Assembly: GCA_963662155.1 (NCBI GenBank)
Contig: OY759272.1
Span: 48,360,399 to 48,424,398 of the forward strand
Source: Lamellibrachia columna
Taxonomy: Eukaryota; Annelida; Polychaeta; Sabellida; Siboglinidae
Direction: 5' to 3'
Length of the DNA: 64,000 bases
In this document: piece by piece, positions 36,001 to 47,290 of the stretch
Numbering within the stretch: position 1 is the first letter of the stretch
How the letters are laid out: every line of letters starts with the position of its first letter
The notes under the pieces: generated by a model
What the model was told of the DNA's origin: nothing
What the model saw: the letters and a program-made list of their open reading frames with translations, nothing else
Databases searched by the model: none
Made by a program: the position numbers and the translations under genes

Positions 36001-36519
36001 TAACAGGGGTACCACTGTAACAAGTAACAGGGATACCACTGCAACAAGTAACAGGGATACCACTGTAACAAGTAACAGGGGTACCACTGTAACAAGTAAC
36101 AGGGATACCACTGTAACAAGTAACAGGGGTACCACTGTAACAAGTAACAGGGATACCACTGCAACAAGTAACAGGGGTACCACTGTAACAAGTAACAGGG
36201 GTACCACTGTAACAAGTAACAGGGATACCACTGCAACAAGTAACAGGGGTACCACTGTAACAAGTAACAGGGGTACCACTGTAACAAGTAACAGGGATAC
36301 CACTGTAACAAGTAACAGGGATACCACTGTAACAAGTAACAGGGATACCACTGTAACAAGTAACAGGGATACCACTGTAACAAGTAACAGGGATACCACT
36401 GTAACAAGTAACAGGGATACCACTGTAACAAGTAACAGGGGTACCACTGTAACAAGTAACAGGGGTACCACTGTAACAAGTAACAGGGATACCACTGTAA
36501 CAAGTAACAGGGGTACCAC
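33039..36519. repeat. 24-bp minisatellite, about 145 copies, the largest array in the window
   Basis: The unit is acagggataccactgtaaca plus agta. Recurrent variants are gggata/ggggta, tgtaac/tgcaac and a 22-bp unit with gatatcactaac. The 22-bp form occurs at 33812, 34314, 35368, 35486, 35604 and 35722. Its spacings are 502, 1054, 118, 118 and 118 bp, each an exact multiple of 24 plus 22. Overlapping minus-strand frames with an 8-residue period (LLQWYPCY) are artefacts, and the 22-bp units merely move the reading from one frame to another. The right end abuts the dispersed repeat at 36521 without a spacer. Confidence 0.98.
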
Positions 36520-36520
36520 T

Positions 36521-37200
36521 GAGTAAATGCTTTATTTGTATAATTTACGTAGGCTTTGTACACAAAATTCATAACAACTCAGCCAACACATCTACCCATT
36601 GGGTACAACACATCTCTGACAAGTCTACGCGCTTAACTAATAAGTCAACACAATTAATGTAGACTTATAGGCCAATCGCAACCAGTGTAACTAACTGCTA
36701 ATGTGTTGCCTTGTAACTATCCGATATCCCAATTTGCTCGGAAAAATTAATTCCTTGATGTACTTTGGGGTAAAGAACACTCGTCTTCGTTCTTTAACTG
36801 CTGCACAACTAACCCTCCCTTGCGCCTTGGGTGGCTCAACTAGCCCCGGTTCAACAATTAAGTTTATTTAATTCTCTTTAATGCGTGAAGTGGTTTAAAT
36901 GATCTTCTTCTCTGTGCATAGTTAAGCCATTTGTAAGGGCACAAACAATAAAGTCTGGTCACGTACGTTGATAGTTTAAACATCAGCAGACATTAATCAC
37001 AATTATCAAAGGTTTCGAAAAACATCAAAAAACATACTTTTAGCTCACATGTTCTGACCGTTGTGACAAATGTAACCTATTATACGTCAATAGTGTCCTA
37101 ATAACATGTTCAATCACTGTAACTGTCGCTGCTGTAGTTTCCCGGAAAACATGGGTGGCTCAATTAACCCAGTGACTCAACTAACACTGCCTTCCCCTAT
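36521..37200 (+). mobile_element. Unclassified ~0.65-kb dispersed repeat, copy 1
   Basis: It aligns from end to end with the reverse complement of 50080-50724. Shared blocks include gagtaaatgctttatttgta, tgggtacaacac, cccaatttgctc, agcagacattaat, aacatgttcaatc and cactgccttccccta. I judge identity by eye at about 75 percent with small indels, so both are old copies. The interior has 'ggctcaacta(g/a)cccc'-like motifs. No coding capacity; superfamily unknown. Confidence 0.8.
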
Positions 37201-37921
37201 GCTGGTATTTTTTCTAGAAACGTGTCAAAAACTACACACCTGCAGGCACACTTATTTGTATTCCATGTTCCAAAGAACTCTGGAGAACATCCCTCTGGGT
37301 GGAAAAATTGAGCAGAGAATTGGAATTAGCTGCTGGCCACAGCTTTCAGGGATTCGACAGGACCAACAAATCAATAACAATCTGTGCAGAACATGATAAA
37401 AGGATCTAACATGTCTTTTATGCACCTGTTATCTGTCTGAATGTATAATTAGCCACAGGTTGTCTGCATCAGGACTGGACATTGATGACTGTCACGTTTT
37501 TTTCTGTTTAAGTTCAACAAATTAATGAGAAATATCAAAAGGATAATTGATAACATAATTTCCCTAAAGTATCAGTTGACAGATAACAAAATGAGTGTTC
37601 TTTATGTGGTTTCCATTACTTAACTACTAAATTTATTGCTGCCATCTGACAAGGGGAGATCTATGAGATGAAACTGCAGCAGAAGCATCCAGGTAGGAAC
37701 AATTACGCAGTTTTATGGTGATGGAGAGTGGTCACACAGACAGCCACCAATCCAGTAAATTGGCCGAGCGGCGTGTCCACTGCCGCCGAGCAAGATTGCA
37801 CCGTCTGCGTTTGTCAGGATGAACTGCAAGATGGATGCAGCAAGACAAGGTTTAGTGCCTTTGTCTCTCATAGTGCATAGTGCAAGTAATCCGTGGTGCA
37901 GGTGTAGCCACTTAGTGCATG
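37201..37921. other. Sequence without a supported gene
   Basis: Short frames only. Confidence 0.45.
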
Positions 37922-38040
37922 AGTGGGTGGGTGGGTGGGTGGGTGGGTGGGTGGGTGGGTGGGTGGGTGGGTGGGTGGGTGGGTGGGTGGCTGAGTGGGT
38001 GGGTGGGTGGGTGGATGGGTGGGAGGGTGGGTGTATGTGT
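37922..38040. repeat. (GGGT)n microsatellite with gatg/gagg interruptions
   Basis: The first 65 bp or so is a nearly pure gggt run, then degenerates to gggtggatgggtgggag. Many closely spaced GGG triplets on the plus strand make it a potential G-quadruplex region. Confidence 0.95.
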
Positions 38041-38096
38041 GGTTGAGTGGATGGGCCATTGAGTGGATGGGCGGTTGAGCAAGTGGATAAGTGGTT

Positions 38097-38208
38097 GGTG
38101 CATGGGTGAGTGGTTGAGTGGTTGAGTGGTTGAGTGGGTGCGTGAGTGAGTGAGTGAGTGAGTGAGTGAGTGAGTGAGTGAGTGAGTGAGTGACTGAGTG
38201 AGTGAGTG
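38097..38208. repeat. (GAGT)n microsatellite
   Basis: Begins as ggtgagtggttgagtgg and becomes pure gagt repeats from about 38145 to 38193. It probably derives from the same progenitor tract as the (GGGT)n run to its left. Confidence 0.93.
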
Positions 38209-38620
38209 TTAAACGTATGTGTGTTTCTTGCCCATTGTAAAGGCACAACTATAGAATCAACTGCTGCTTGAAGAGACGTTAGTTATGTAAACGTGTCGGT
38301 CAGATACTATTGTCATTACCTTAAACATGATCAGTAATCCATTGATCCCCTGTGAGAGTACTGATGACTGCGTCACCCCAGACAATTATGTCTGCTGCCA
38401 CTCTGGAGACAACAGACAAATGTCAGGCACCTTGTATTCTCGCACCTATCCACAATTAATGACACCCTATGATAAATTGGTCCAATAAAGCTATTTGCGT
38501 TACTAATGGTACAGACAGTCTGATTCTGCATAATGCATTTCCCATCCTGCGCACTATTTATGAGAATGTGGCTAAACGGCACATTTTTGCAGGGATTTAC
38601 AATAATGATATTTATGGCGA
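38209..38620. other. Spacer, nothing recognised
   Basis: Lies between the tetranucleotide tracts and the 33/30-bp array. No domain or element seen. Confidence 0.45.
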
Positions 38621-39229
38621 GACACTGGCCCCTTCTGAAAGTCAATCCCACCAGACACTGACCCCTTCTGAAAGTCAATCCCACCAGACACTGACCCCTT
38701 CTGAAAGTCAATCCCACCAGACACTGGCCCCTTCTGAAAGTCAATCCCACCAGACACTGACCCCTTCTGAAAGTCCCCACCAGACACTGACCCCTTCTGA
38801 AAGTCCCCACCAGACACTGACCCCTTCTGAAAGTCAATCCCACCAGACACTGACCCCTTCTGAAAGTCAATCCCACCAGACACTGACCCCTTCTGAAAGT
38901 CAATCCCACCAGACACTGACCCCTTCTGAAAGTCCCCACCAGACACTGACCCCTTCTGAAAGTCCCCACCAGACACTGACCCCTTCTGAAAGTCCCCACC
39001 AGACACTGACCCCTTCTGAAAGTCAATCCCACCAGACACTGACCCCTTCTGAAAGTCAATCCCACCAGACTCTGACCCCTTCTGAAAGTCAATCCCACCA
39101 GACACTGACCCCTTCTGAAAGTCAATCCCACCAGACACTGACCCCTTCTGAAAGTCCCCACCAGACACTGACCCCTTCTGAAAGTCCCCACCAGACACTG
39201 ACCCCTTCTGAAAGTCAATCCCACCAGAT
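38621..39229. repeat. 33/30-bp minisatellite, 19 copies
   Basis: The unit is gacactgaccccttctgaaa followed by gtcaatcccacca (33 bp) or gtccccacca (30 bp). I count twelve 33-bp and seven 30-bp units, with the short type in runs of 2, 3 and 2. Frames stay open on both strands because both lengths are multiples of three. No initiation or domain evidence supports coding. Confidence 0.97.
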
Positions 39230-39397
39230 ACATGGGCAGTAATCCCAGGAAGGCATTTGTGGGGAACAGAAATGTATGGCCTCCAACTTGTAGCAATCTA
39301 CATAGCTTGAGTCAAGATTAATAAACGTATGACACTTTCAACGACAACTGCTCTACGAAGTGAACCAAATAAATAAGGCAGGTTTTCTTTGTTTTCC

Positions 39398-39580
39398 TTC
39401 AATATATATTATAATACAATAGTCTCATTATATAATATATATTATAATACAATAGTCTCATTGTATAATATATATTATAATACAATAGTCTTATTGTATA
39501 ATATAATGCATAGTATCATTGTATAATATATAATATAATGCAGTCTCATTGTGTAATATGTAATATAATAGTCTCATTTA
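39398..39580. repeat. AT-rich ~40-bp degenerate tandem repeat, about 4.5 copies
   Basis: The unit contains ttataatacaatagtctcat and tgtataatatata. Later copies shrink and diverge. Likely a replication-slippage product of an AT dinucleotide-rich seed. Confidence 0.85.
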
Positions 39581-40359
39581 TCTGTTCTTTGATAATCTGG
39601 TTTTCAGTAATCTGCTTGGGAACAATCTCGATACAAGTTAACTTGCTTCATTAACAATTTGGTTTTTTTCCCATTTCCATTTCCGCACACCATTTTGGGG
39701 AACCAACTGGCCGGAAAACATTGTAATATGATTCACTTAACTGGTTCATTTTAGATCACTCAAAATTTCAGTCATGTCAAATACACCAAATCAGACAATT
39801 AACAGTCTCTGTGATTGCTTAAACTACATCACAACTACACTGTTTGGTTTTTGTTCAAGGTTCGGTCAGTTACTGGAGGTCAGTCAAATAATAAAGCAAG
39901 AGAAATACCACGATACATTACACGTTTACTACTGGTAGTTATACCATGGGTAACAATAGGGTGATAATTACCAATCAGCATGCTTCAAAACCTTTGGTAA
40001 CTAAACTGTGTGGCTAAACGAAACATGACTGTATAAACGATTAAGGAAAATGTGTAAGATAAAATATACATGATAACTTAGACCACTTTTACCTGAAGTT
40101 ACTAGCAAGTTACTAGCAAGTCAATATGCCTAGCAGTTTCCAGACTGTACAGAATGCTTCACATAAATGCTGCTGTTTTGTAAAAAAAGTATTGATATCA
40201 ATGCAGCTTCTATTAATATTAAGCATAATTACCTTTCAAGAAACTTAGTGTTCGTTCTGTATATTTCAACTGCATCTCGCAGTCCTTCTATTTAGCAACA
40301 CAGCTGCAGCTAAATTGAAACGAACCCTTTTATGTGTTTTTCTCCTTCACTTTTTCAAT
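39581..40359. other. AT-rich sequence, nothing recognised
   Basis: No array, element end or protein-like frame. Confidence 0.45.
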
Positions 40360-40490
40360 ACTATTGTTGTCAAGGGTTACACTATTGTTATCAAGGGTTA
40401 CACTATTGTTGTCAAGGGTTACACTATTGTTGTCAAGGGTTACACTATTGTTGTCAAGGGTTACACTATTGTTGTCAAGGGTTACACTAT
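40360..40490. repeat. 21-bp minisatellite, about 6 copies
   Basis: The unit is ctattgttgtcaagggttac plus a. One copy has gttatc. A frame reading VVKGYTI is a by-product. Confidence 0.95.
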
Positions 40491-40987
40491 TTTTAACCCA
40501 GTGGACACTAAAAGGACAAATTTCAAAGGTCAAGTCAGCATTCGACAACAGCTCCTTCACTACCCACCAGGAGGCCAGACGTAGTGAAAATTTTTGTGGT
40601 ATACGTCACCGCGGCAAGTACTGTGAGAGAACCCTGGCTGGAAATGCCAGCGGCGAGTGGAAATGCCAGCAGCATTATGTAGCGCATGTTTATACGGGAT
40701 GAAAGTGCAGGTGTATTAGTCATGTTTGAAGTAAATGCAGAGCAGATCACATGTGACTATGTGCCAAATAGACTCACTTCAGCACATTTAACACATGATT
40801 ATTGGTCCTGGATTTATGCCTTGTTAGGGAAATATCTATTAGGGCTATTCCTGTTAACTTAAGGCAATACCTGTTAGGGCAATTTCTGTTGAGCAATGGC
40901 TGTTGGGACACTTCCTGTAAACTTAAGGCAATGTATGTTAGGGCAATTTCTGTTGAGGCAATTCATGTCAGGGCAATTCCTGTTGGC
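40491..40987. other. Sequence with loose 'gggcaatt(c/t)ctgtt' iterations
   Basis: From about 40840 to 40985 the motif ttagggcaatttctgtt recurs irregularly, which suggests a decayed short tandem repeat. Nothing else seen. Confidence 0.5.
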
Positions 40988-41376
40988 ATATAGCTTGGGG
41001 CCTCAGTACAGACACAGTTATGGAAGGTCACAGCTTGGGGACTCAATACGGACACAGGTATTGAAGGCCATAGCTTGGGGCCTCGGTAAAGAAACAGGTC
41101 TGGAAGGCCATAGCTTGGGGCCTCGGTACAGAAACAGGTCTGAAAGGCCATAGTTTGGGCCTCGGTACAGAAACAAGTCTGGAAGGCCAAAGCTTGGGCC
41201 TCGGTACATAGACAGGTCTGGAAGGCCATAGCTTGGGGCCTCGGTACATAGACAGGTTTGGAAGGCCATAGCTTGGGACCTCGGTACAGAGACAGGTCTG
41301 GAAGGCCATAGCTTGGGACCTCGGTACAGAAACAATTATGGATGGTCACAATTTGGGGCCTCAGTACAAAGACAAT
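40988..41376. repeat. 40-bp minisatellite, about 9.7 copies
   Basis: The unit is ggaaggccatagcttggggc then ctcggtacagaaacaggtct, with 39-bp variants and more divergent outer copies. Overlapping minus-strand frames are by-products. Confidence 0.95.
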
Positions 41377-41774
41377 GCCATAACAGGAAGTCCTCTTGTA
41401 CTGGAAGGCCTCGGCAGTAGAGATAGTATGAATAAAATATCTTGTACACTTGAGGTGTCTCACAAGAAAGAGATGATAATCATCTGCCACATGTGACATT
41501 TCGGCTGAGTAAGTCGACACCTGATGAGATCAATGAATGGAAGACTTCCAGGAACTGACAGTGATTACCAACCCCTCTAGTCACTGCCCTTCTGTCACCA
41601 GGATAAATAATTACTCTCAGAGCTCTCAAATTACTCTCACATTACTAAGCACTATCAAATCAGCAACACATATTATCTGGCCAGTTGAAACATTTGTACA
41701 GAACAAAAATGTATACTAGCTATATACAGATATCTTCATATATAGCATTCTACATATCCCATGTTTATATGCAC
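41377..41774. other. Spacer, nothing recognised
   Basis: No gene-like frame or element end. Confidence 0.45.
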
Positions 41775-42012
41775 CCACTTCCCCCTTCCAGTACTTCCCC
41801 CTCCCAGTACTCTCCCCCTCCCTGTACTCTCCTCCTTACTACTCTCCCCCTCCAAATACTCCAATACTCTCCCTTCCCATTTTCTCCCCCTCCCATTTCA
41901 CTCCCCCTCCCATTTATCTCCCCCTTCCAACACTCTCCCCCTCCCAATATGTTCCGCTCCCATTTCTCTCCCCCTCCCAATACTCTCCCCACCCATTTCA
42001 CTCCCCCTCCCA
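41775..42012. repeat. Polypyrimidine tract built of ctccccctcccat-like units
   Basis: The plus strand is nearly all C and T for about 240 bp with irregular ctccccctccca(a/t) iterations. A mirror-repeat-rich homopurine/homopyrimidine tract of this length could form triplex DNA. Confidence 0.9.
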
Positions 42013-42193
42013 GGGATATCTGCCTGACCCATATATTGGGCATTAATCTGCTGCCTCATCTAGGCTAATCAAGGGCCAGGCCATTGGCGACTTAGAAATG
42101 TCAGCTATCAGCTATGGGGTCAATAGTGAACCAGCTCGAGGATAAAGGTGAACAAGTCGGCGGCCAGACACTGAAATTCCAGTTGTTTGACGT

Positions 42194-42207
42194 GTTACCA
42201 TAGCAAC
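42194..42207. promoter_or_regulatory. RFX X-box, exact match to the palindromic consensus
   Basis: gttaccatagcaac fits GTTRCYATRGYAAC at all 14 positions. Such sites are bound by RFX factors and often lie just upstream of ciliary genes. It is followed 18 bp later by cgcag/gtaagg, a strong splice donor (GT at 42226), and preceded by tgacgt. This is the arrangement expected of a promoter plus short non-coding first exon on the plus strand. No downstream coding exon has been identified. Confidence 0.5.
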
Positions 42208-42230
42208 TGGCAATCAGTCACGCAGGTAAG

Positions 42231-43785
42231 GAAACTCTGACTGCGACTGGTTTTGTGATAACCAAGCTGGTCGAGACAATGCTACCTGACACAAGACGAT
42301 GCAATGAGACGTCCAAACAGCGCAGTCAGTGTTTAAACTGTCTAAAAACATCAGAAAAGATCCTGCTACAATGTTTTTGTAATTTTTATTCAACTACACT
42401 AAGTTTTTTTTTTCAACAAAAATCTTGGGAAATGTTTTAAATTACATAAGAAGTTAAAAATTAACATTTGTATGATTAAATCAGAAACTAAATACGCTTC
42501 ATTACACAATTTTCGGTGACGTGAAAAAAGCTCACAATATATTTTACAAAACCCAGAAATGAAGCAGTTTGACCGCACCAAGTGCAACTAAGGCATCCGT
42601 CCAATGGGTCAATAATCAAATGACCAGTTGACCAATATAGCGCTAATGGAGCATCGCAGACAGGCTGACCACTGTGGCCGTTACGCCGATTAACTGGGGT
42701 CTAATCAACCAGTGGGGTGATCCATGTAGGTCCAGGTAAAAAATACAGCTCTGGGGTCTAGAGTGGGTCCACTCTATCCTACATGTAGAGCCCCCAACTG
42801 ACAATTTGTGAACCAAAGATTTGTCTGTCCTTGGGTTTCCTACCCCAGGCATTAGCTTACATTCAGCACTGGTTCTTTCTACATGCATTCTTCACTGATA
42901 AATTGTTTGCACGGATATGGTCTTCTTCAAAATTTTCTTTCCAAATCTGTTGAAAAGTTTGGAAATTTAGCAGCTTACAAAAAGCTAATTTCAATGTCCC
43001 AGTTAATCATGTACTCAAATGATGATGGGATACGTCCTGAACGAGGAGACTGGCGCCAACCTTAATCGGGCATAAATCATAGCTTCCACCAGCAGCACTG
43101 GGCTCATACAGACAGCAGCTGTCCAACATAGCCACCAGTGGCATGCGAGCCTTGCAGACAGCAGCTGTTCCATGTTTACAGGTGGCATACCAGCCTCCCA
43201 GACAGCAACAAAATGACATAGCCACCAAAAATAGCAGTTGACCAACAAATACATTAATTAGTGCCATCCGAGCCACATATGTAACAGCAGAAGCCGCCAC
43301 AAAAAACAATGACAAATTGAAAATAGCAATATTAATTAATTAAGACTAAATTCAGGAATTAGAAGTATCACAAGCACAAAAGGCACACACTGACCAGTTG
43401 TTTTATTATACCACATATACTTCGTTGTTTGCATGTTTTATCTCCAGCTGTCTGTGGATTCTATCCTAGGGGAAATTACTGTATATATCACATTTAGGAC
43501 ATGGCAAAGATATAACGAAAAGTAAATAATCTCTTTATAAAAAAGGACGCTTCCCCTGGTTCCGCCCTTAATAACTGTCTTTTCTGTCACTTAACTGTTT
43601 TATTCTTGCCTAACATGTTTTGGTTCAATAACTCTAAATCTGCCCCAAAAGGGGTGAACCAGGCATGTACCTAAAACATTTAATGTCTGGCATAACTGTT
43701 CTCTCTAATATAACTTAAGTATTAGGACTTGCCAGTTTCCATAGCACCTGCTTGACGAATATACTGCACATGTACTGGCATGAGG
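42231..43785. other. Sequence without a supported gene
   Basis: A degenerate ~46-bp duplication (gcagacagcagctgt and 'catagccacca' motifs) lies at about 43100-43230. Frames across it are not convincing. Confidence 0.45.
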
Positions 43786-43834
43786 CCATCTCCAGCATGA
43801 GGCCATCTCCGGCATAAGGCCATCTCCAGCACCA
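43786..43834. repeat. 18-bp tandem repeat (catgaggccatctccagc), about 2.8 copies
   Basis: Near-identical copies, directly upstream of the retrotransposon remnant. Confidence 0.9.
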
Positions 43835-43866
43835 GACGCCACCAAACAAAACACAAGAAGATTTGC

Positions 43867-44110
43867 ATCATCCTGAAAAGGAGAAGATGGAAATGACTTG
43901 GACATGTCTTCAGAATAACCAGTGACCTACCAGTGAAAACAGTGTTAACTTGGACCCTAAAAGGGAAGAGGAAAAGGGGTAGACTAAAAACAAAATATGG
44001 AGATGAACCATGGACAGAGAACTGAAGACTTCTTGGCTGACCTGGGGCACAGTGACAAGGAGAGCCCAAGACAGAGGGAACTGAAGGCTGCTGGGCTGAC
44101 ACAGCATAGA
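43867..44110 (+). pseudogene. Decayed C-terminal end of a non-LTR retrotransposon polymerase
   Basis: One frame reads KRRRWK*LGHVFRI, then V-K-T-V-L-T-W, then KGKRKRGRLKT. After a frameshift near 43,995 the next frame reads MDRELKT, then LTWGTVTRRAQDRGN. The 'RRRWKWLGHV...KRKRGRPKTTWRRTVDREL...TWG...AQDR' order is the familiar tail that follows the reverse transcriptase domain in many RTE/CR1-like retrotransposon ORFs. Stops and the frameshift show that it is dead. Only the last ~80 codons survive, as expected for 5'-truncated insertions. Confidence 0.8.
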
Positions 44111-44160
44111 CCAAAAACAATATGGAGATGAACCATGGACAGAGAATTTTATTTCTTTTG

Positions 44161-44240
44161 TAATTCAACAGGAAATATTGGAGGGAATTGCGGAGGGTAA
44201 AAGAGTTAGAGCCACATGGACAGACAACATCCAGGCATGG
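44161..44240 (+). pseudogene. Second retrotransposon polymerase tail fragment; apparent seed of the 59-bp array
   Basis: The plus-strand frame reads QQEILEGIAEGKRVRATWTD and continues NIQAWMRN. This resembles the 'LEG...GKR.RGR...TW.DNI..W' motif at the C-terminus of another class of non-LTR polymerases. The WTDNIQAWM part is exactly what is reiterated in the array beginning here, so this junction shows the array's origin. Confidence 0.6.
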
Positions 44241-46805
44241 ATGAGGAACAGAGTCAGGGGAGACCAAGGGACACGTGGACAGACAACATCCAGGCGTGGA
44301 TGAGGAACAGAGTCAGGGGAGACCAAGGGACACATGGACAGACAACATCCAGGCATGGATGAGAAACAGAGTCAGGGGAGACCAAGGGACACATGGACAG
44401 ACAACATCCAGGCATGGATGAGGAACAGAGTCAGGGGAGACCAAGGGACACATGGACAGACAACATCCAGGCAAGGATGAGGAACACAGTCAGGGGAGAC
44501 CAAGGGACACATGGACAGACAACATCCAGGCATGGATGAGGAACAGAGTCAGGGGAGACCAAGGGACACATGGACAGACAACATCCTGGCATGGATGAGG
44601 AACAGAGTCAGGGGAGACCAAGGGACACATGGACAGACAACATCCAAGCGTGGATGAGGAACAGAGTCAGGGGAGACCAAGGGACACGTGGACAGACAAC
44701 ATCCAGGCGTGGATGAGGAACAGAGTCAGGGGAGACCAAGGGACACGTGGACAGACAACATCCAGGCATGGATGAGGAACAGAGTCAGGGGAGACCAAGG
44801 GACACGTGGACAGACAACATCCAGGCGTGGATGAGGAACAGAGTCAGGGGAGACCAAGGGACACGTGGACAGACAACATCCAGGCATGGATGAGGAACAC
44901 AGTCAGGGGAGACCAAGGGACACGTGGACAGACAACATCCAGGCGTGGATGAGGAACAGAGTCAGGGGAGACCAAGGGACACGTGGACAGACAACATCCA
45001 GGCGTGGATGAGGAACAGAGTCAGGGGAGACCAAGGGACACATGGACAGACAACATCCAGGCATGGATGAGGAACAGAGTCAGGGGAGACCAAGGGACAC
45101 ATGGACAGACAACATCCAGGCGTGGATGAGGAACAGAGTCAGGGGAGACCAAGGGACACGTGGACAGACAACATCCAGGCGTGGATGAGGAACAGAGTCA
45201 GGGGAGACCAAGTGACACATGGACAGACAACATCCAGGCGTGGATGAGGAACAGAGTCAGGGGAGACCAAGGGACACATGGACAGACAACATCCAGGCAT
45301 GGATGAGGAACAGAGTCAGGGGAGACCAAGGGACACATGGACAGACAACATCCAGGCAAGGATGAGGAACACAGTCAGGGGAGACCAAGTGACACATGGA
45401 CAGACAACATCCAGGCGTGGATGAGGAACAGAGTCAGGGGAGACCAAGGGACACATGGACAGACAACATCCAGGCAAGGATGAGGAACACAGTCAGGGGA
45501 GACCAAGTGACACATGGACAGACAACATCCAGGCGTGGATGAGGAACAGAGTCAGGGGAGACCAAGGGACACATGGACAGACAACATCCAGGCGTGGATG
45601 AGGAACAGAGTCAGGGGAGACCAAGGGACACGTGGACAGACAACATCCAGGCGTGGATGAGGAACAGAGTCAGGGGAGACCAAGGGACACATGGACAGAC
45701 AACATCCAGGCAAGGATGAGGAACACAGTCAGGGGAGACCAAGGGACACATGGACAGACAACATCCAGGCATGGATGAGGAACACAGTCAGGGGAGACCA
45801 AGGGACACGTGGACAGACAACATCCAGGCGTGGATGAGGAACAGAGTCAGGGGAGACCAAGGGACACGTGGACAGACAACATCCAGGCATGGATGAGGAA
45901 CAGAGTCAGGGGAGACCAAGGGACACATGGACAGACAACATCCAGGCATGGATGAGGAACAGAGTCAGGGGAGACCAAGGGACACATGGACAGACAACAT
46001 CCAGGCATGGATGAGGAACAGAGTCAGGGGAGACCAAGGGACACATGGACAGACAACATCCAGGCATGGATGAGGAACAGAGTCAGGGGAGACCAAGGGA
46101 CACATGGACAGACAACATCCAGGCATGGATGAGGAACACAGTCAGGGGAGACCAAGGGACACATGGACAGACAACATCCAGGCATGGATGAGGAACACAG
46201 TCAGGGGAGACCAAGGGCCACATGGACAGACAACATCCAGGCAAGGATGAGGAACACAGTCAGGGGAGACCAGGGGCCACATGGACAGACAACATCCAGG
46301 CATGGATGAGGAACACAGTCGGGGAGACCAAGGGACACATGGACAGACAACATCCAGGCATGGATGAGGAACACAGTCAGGGGAGACCAAGGGACACGTG
46401 GACAGACAACATCCAGGCATGGACAAGGAACACAGTCAGGGGAGACCAGGGGCCACACGGACAGACAACATCCAGGCGTGGATGAGGAACACAGTCAGGG
46501 GAGACCAAGGGCCACATGGACAGACAACATCCAGGCATGGACGGGGAACAGAGTCAGGGGAGACCAAGGGCCACACGGACAGACAACATCCAGGCATGGA
46601 CAAGGAACAGAGTCAGGGGAGACCAAGGGCCACATGGACAGACAACATTCAGGCATGGACGGGGAACAGAGTCAGGGGAGACCAAGGGACACATTGACAT
46701 ACAACATCCAGGCATGGACGGGGAACAGAGTCAGGGGAGACCAAGGGCCACACGGACAGACTACATCCAGGCATGGATGAGGAACACAGTCAGGGGAGAC
46801 CAGGG
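44200..46805. repeat. 59-bp minisatellite, about 44 copies, derived from a retrotransposon ORF fragment
   Basis: The unit starts ggatgaggaacagagtcagg, runs through ggagaccaagggacacatgg and ends acagacaacatccaggcat. Spacing is 59 bp (ccagg at 44231, 44290 and so on). Variants are aagg/tgg, acagag/acacag, cacatgg/cacgtgg and ggatgag/ggacggg. The last form is confined to the right end (46.53-46.72 kb). Translation of one frame gives WTDNIQAWM in every third unit, tying the array to the adjacent polymerase remnant. Confidence 0.97.
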
Positions 46806-47290
46806 GTGAACAAATAGTCCTGAGGTTTTGGCTATATTTGTCAACATAAAACAATATTCTGAATGTACATGCATGCATGCATATATGCGTGTGTACATGA
46901 ATGCAAGAATGGCAATGTGAAAGATTGTACACTGGACATGGGAGTGATTGTTCATTGACTAAAAAACCCACAAACATACAATTTGTTTCAAATTTGGCCA
47001 GCAAAATAAAAAATTAGTTGTAAAATGATGTTCACAAATTTTACAAAGGAAAAACCAATTTAATTATGTGAATGATGATAAATGTATCACCTAGTAATAC
47101 ACAACATAATGCTACACCTAGCAACTATAAATATAACATACTTATAATTAGTTATTAAAATAAATTAAGTTAATTATTAAATATTTTTTTTGGTAAATTA
47201 ATAGTTACTAAATTAATTTTCTACTCAAAAGATCATGAATCTAGGAACTTTATAAATCAAAAATAGGAAGAGCTGAACAGTCACATCAAA
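46806..47290. other. AT-rich spacer, nothing recognised
   Basis: Short alternating catgcatgcatatatgcgtg tract at about 46868-46893. No gene. Confidence 0.5.

Noticed and set aside
32989..36572. Several 250-540-codon minus frames in the 24-bp array
   Set aside because: All are readings of one 8-residue period in different phases, switched by 22-bp units.
38469..39296. 257- and 307-codon frames over the 33/30-bp array
   Set aside because: Both strands are open because 33 and 30 are multiples of three; no domain or initiation support.
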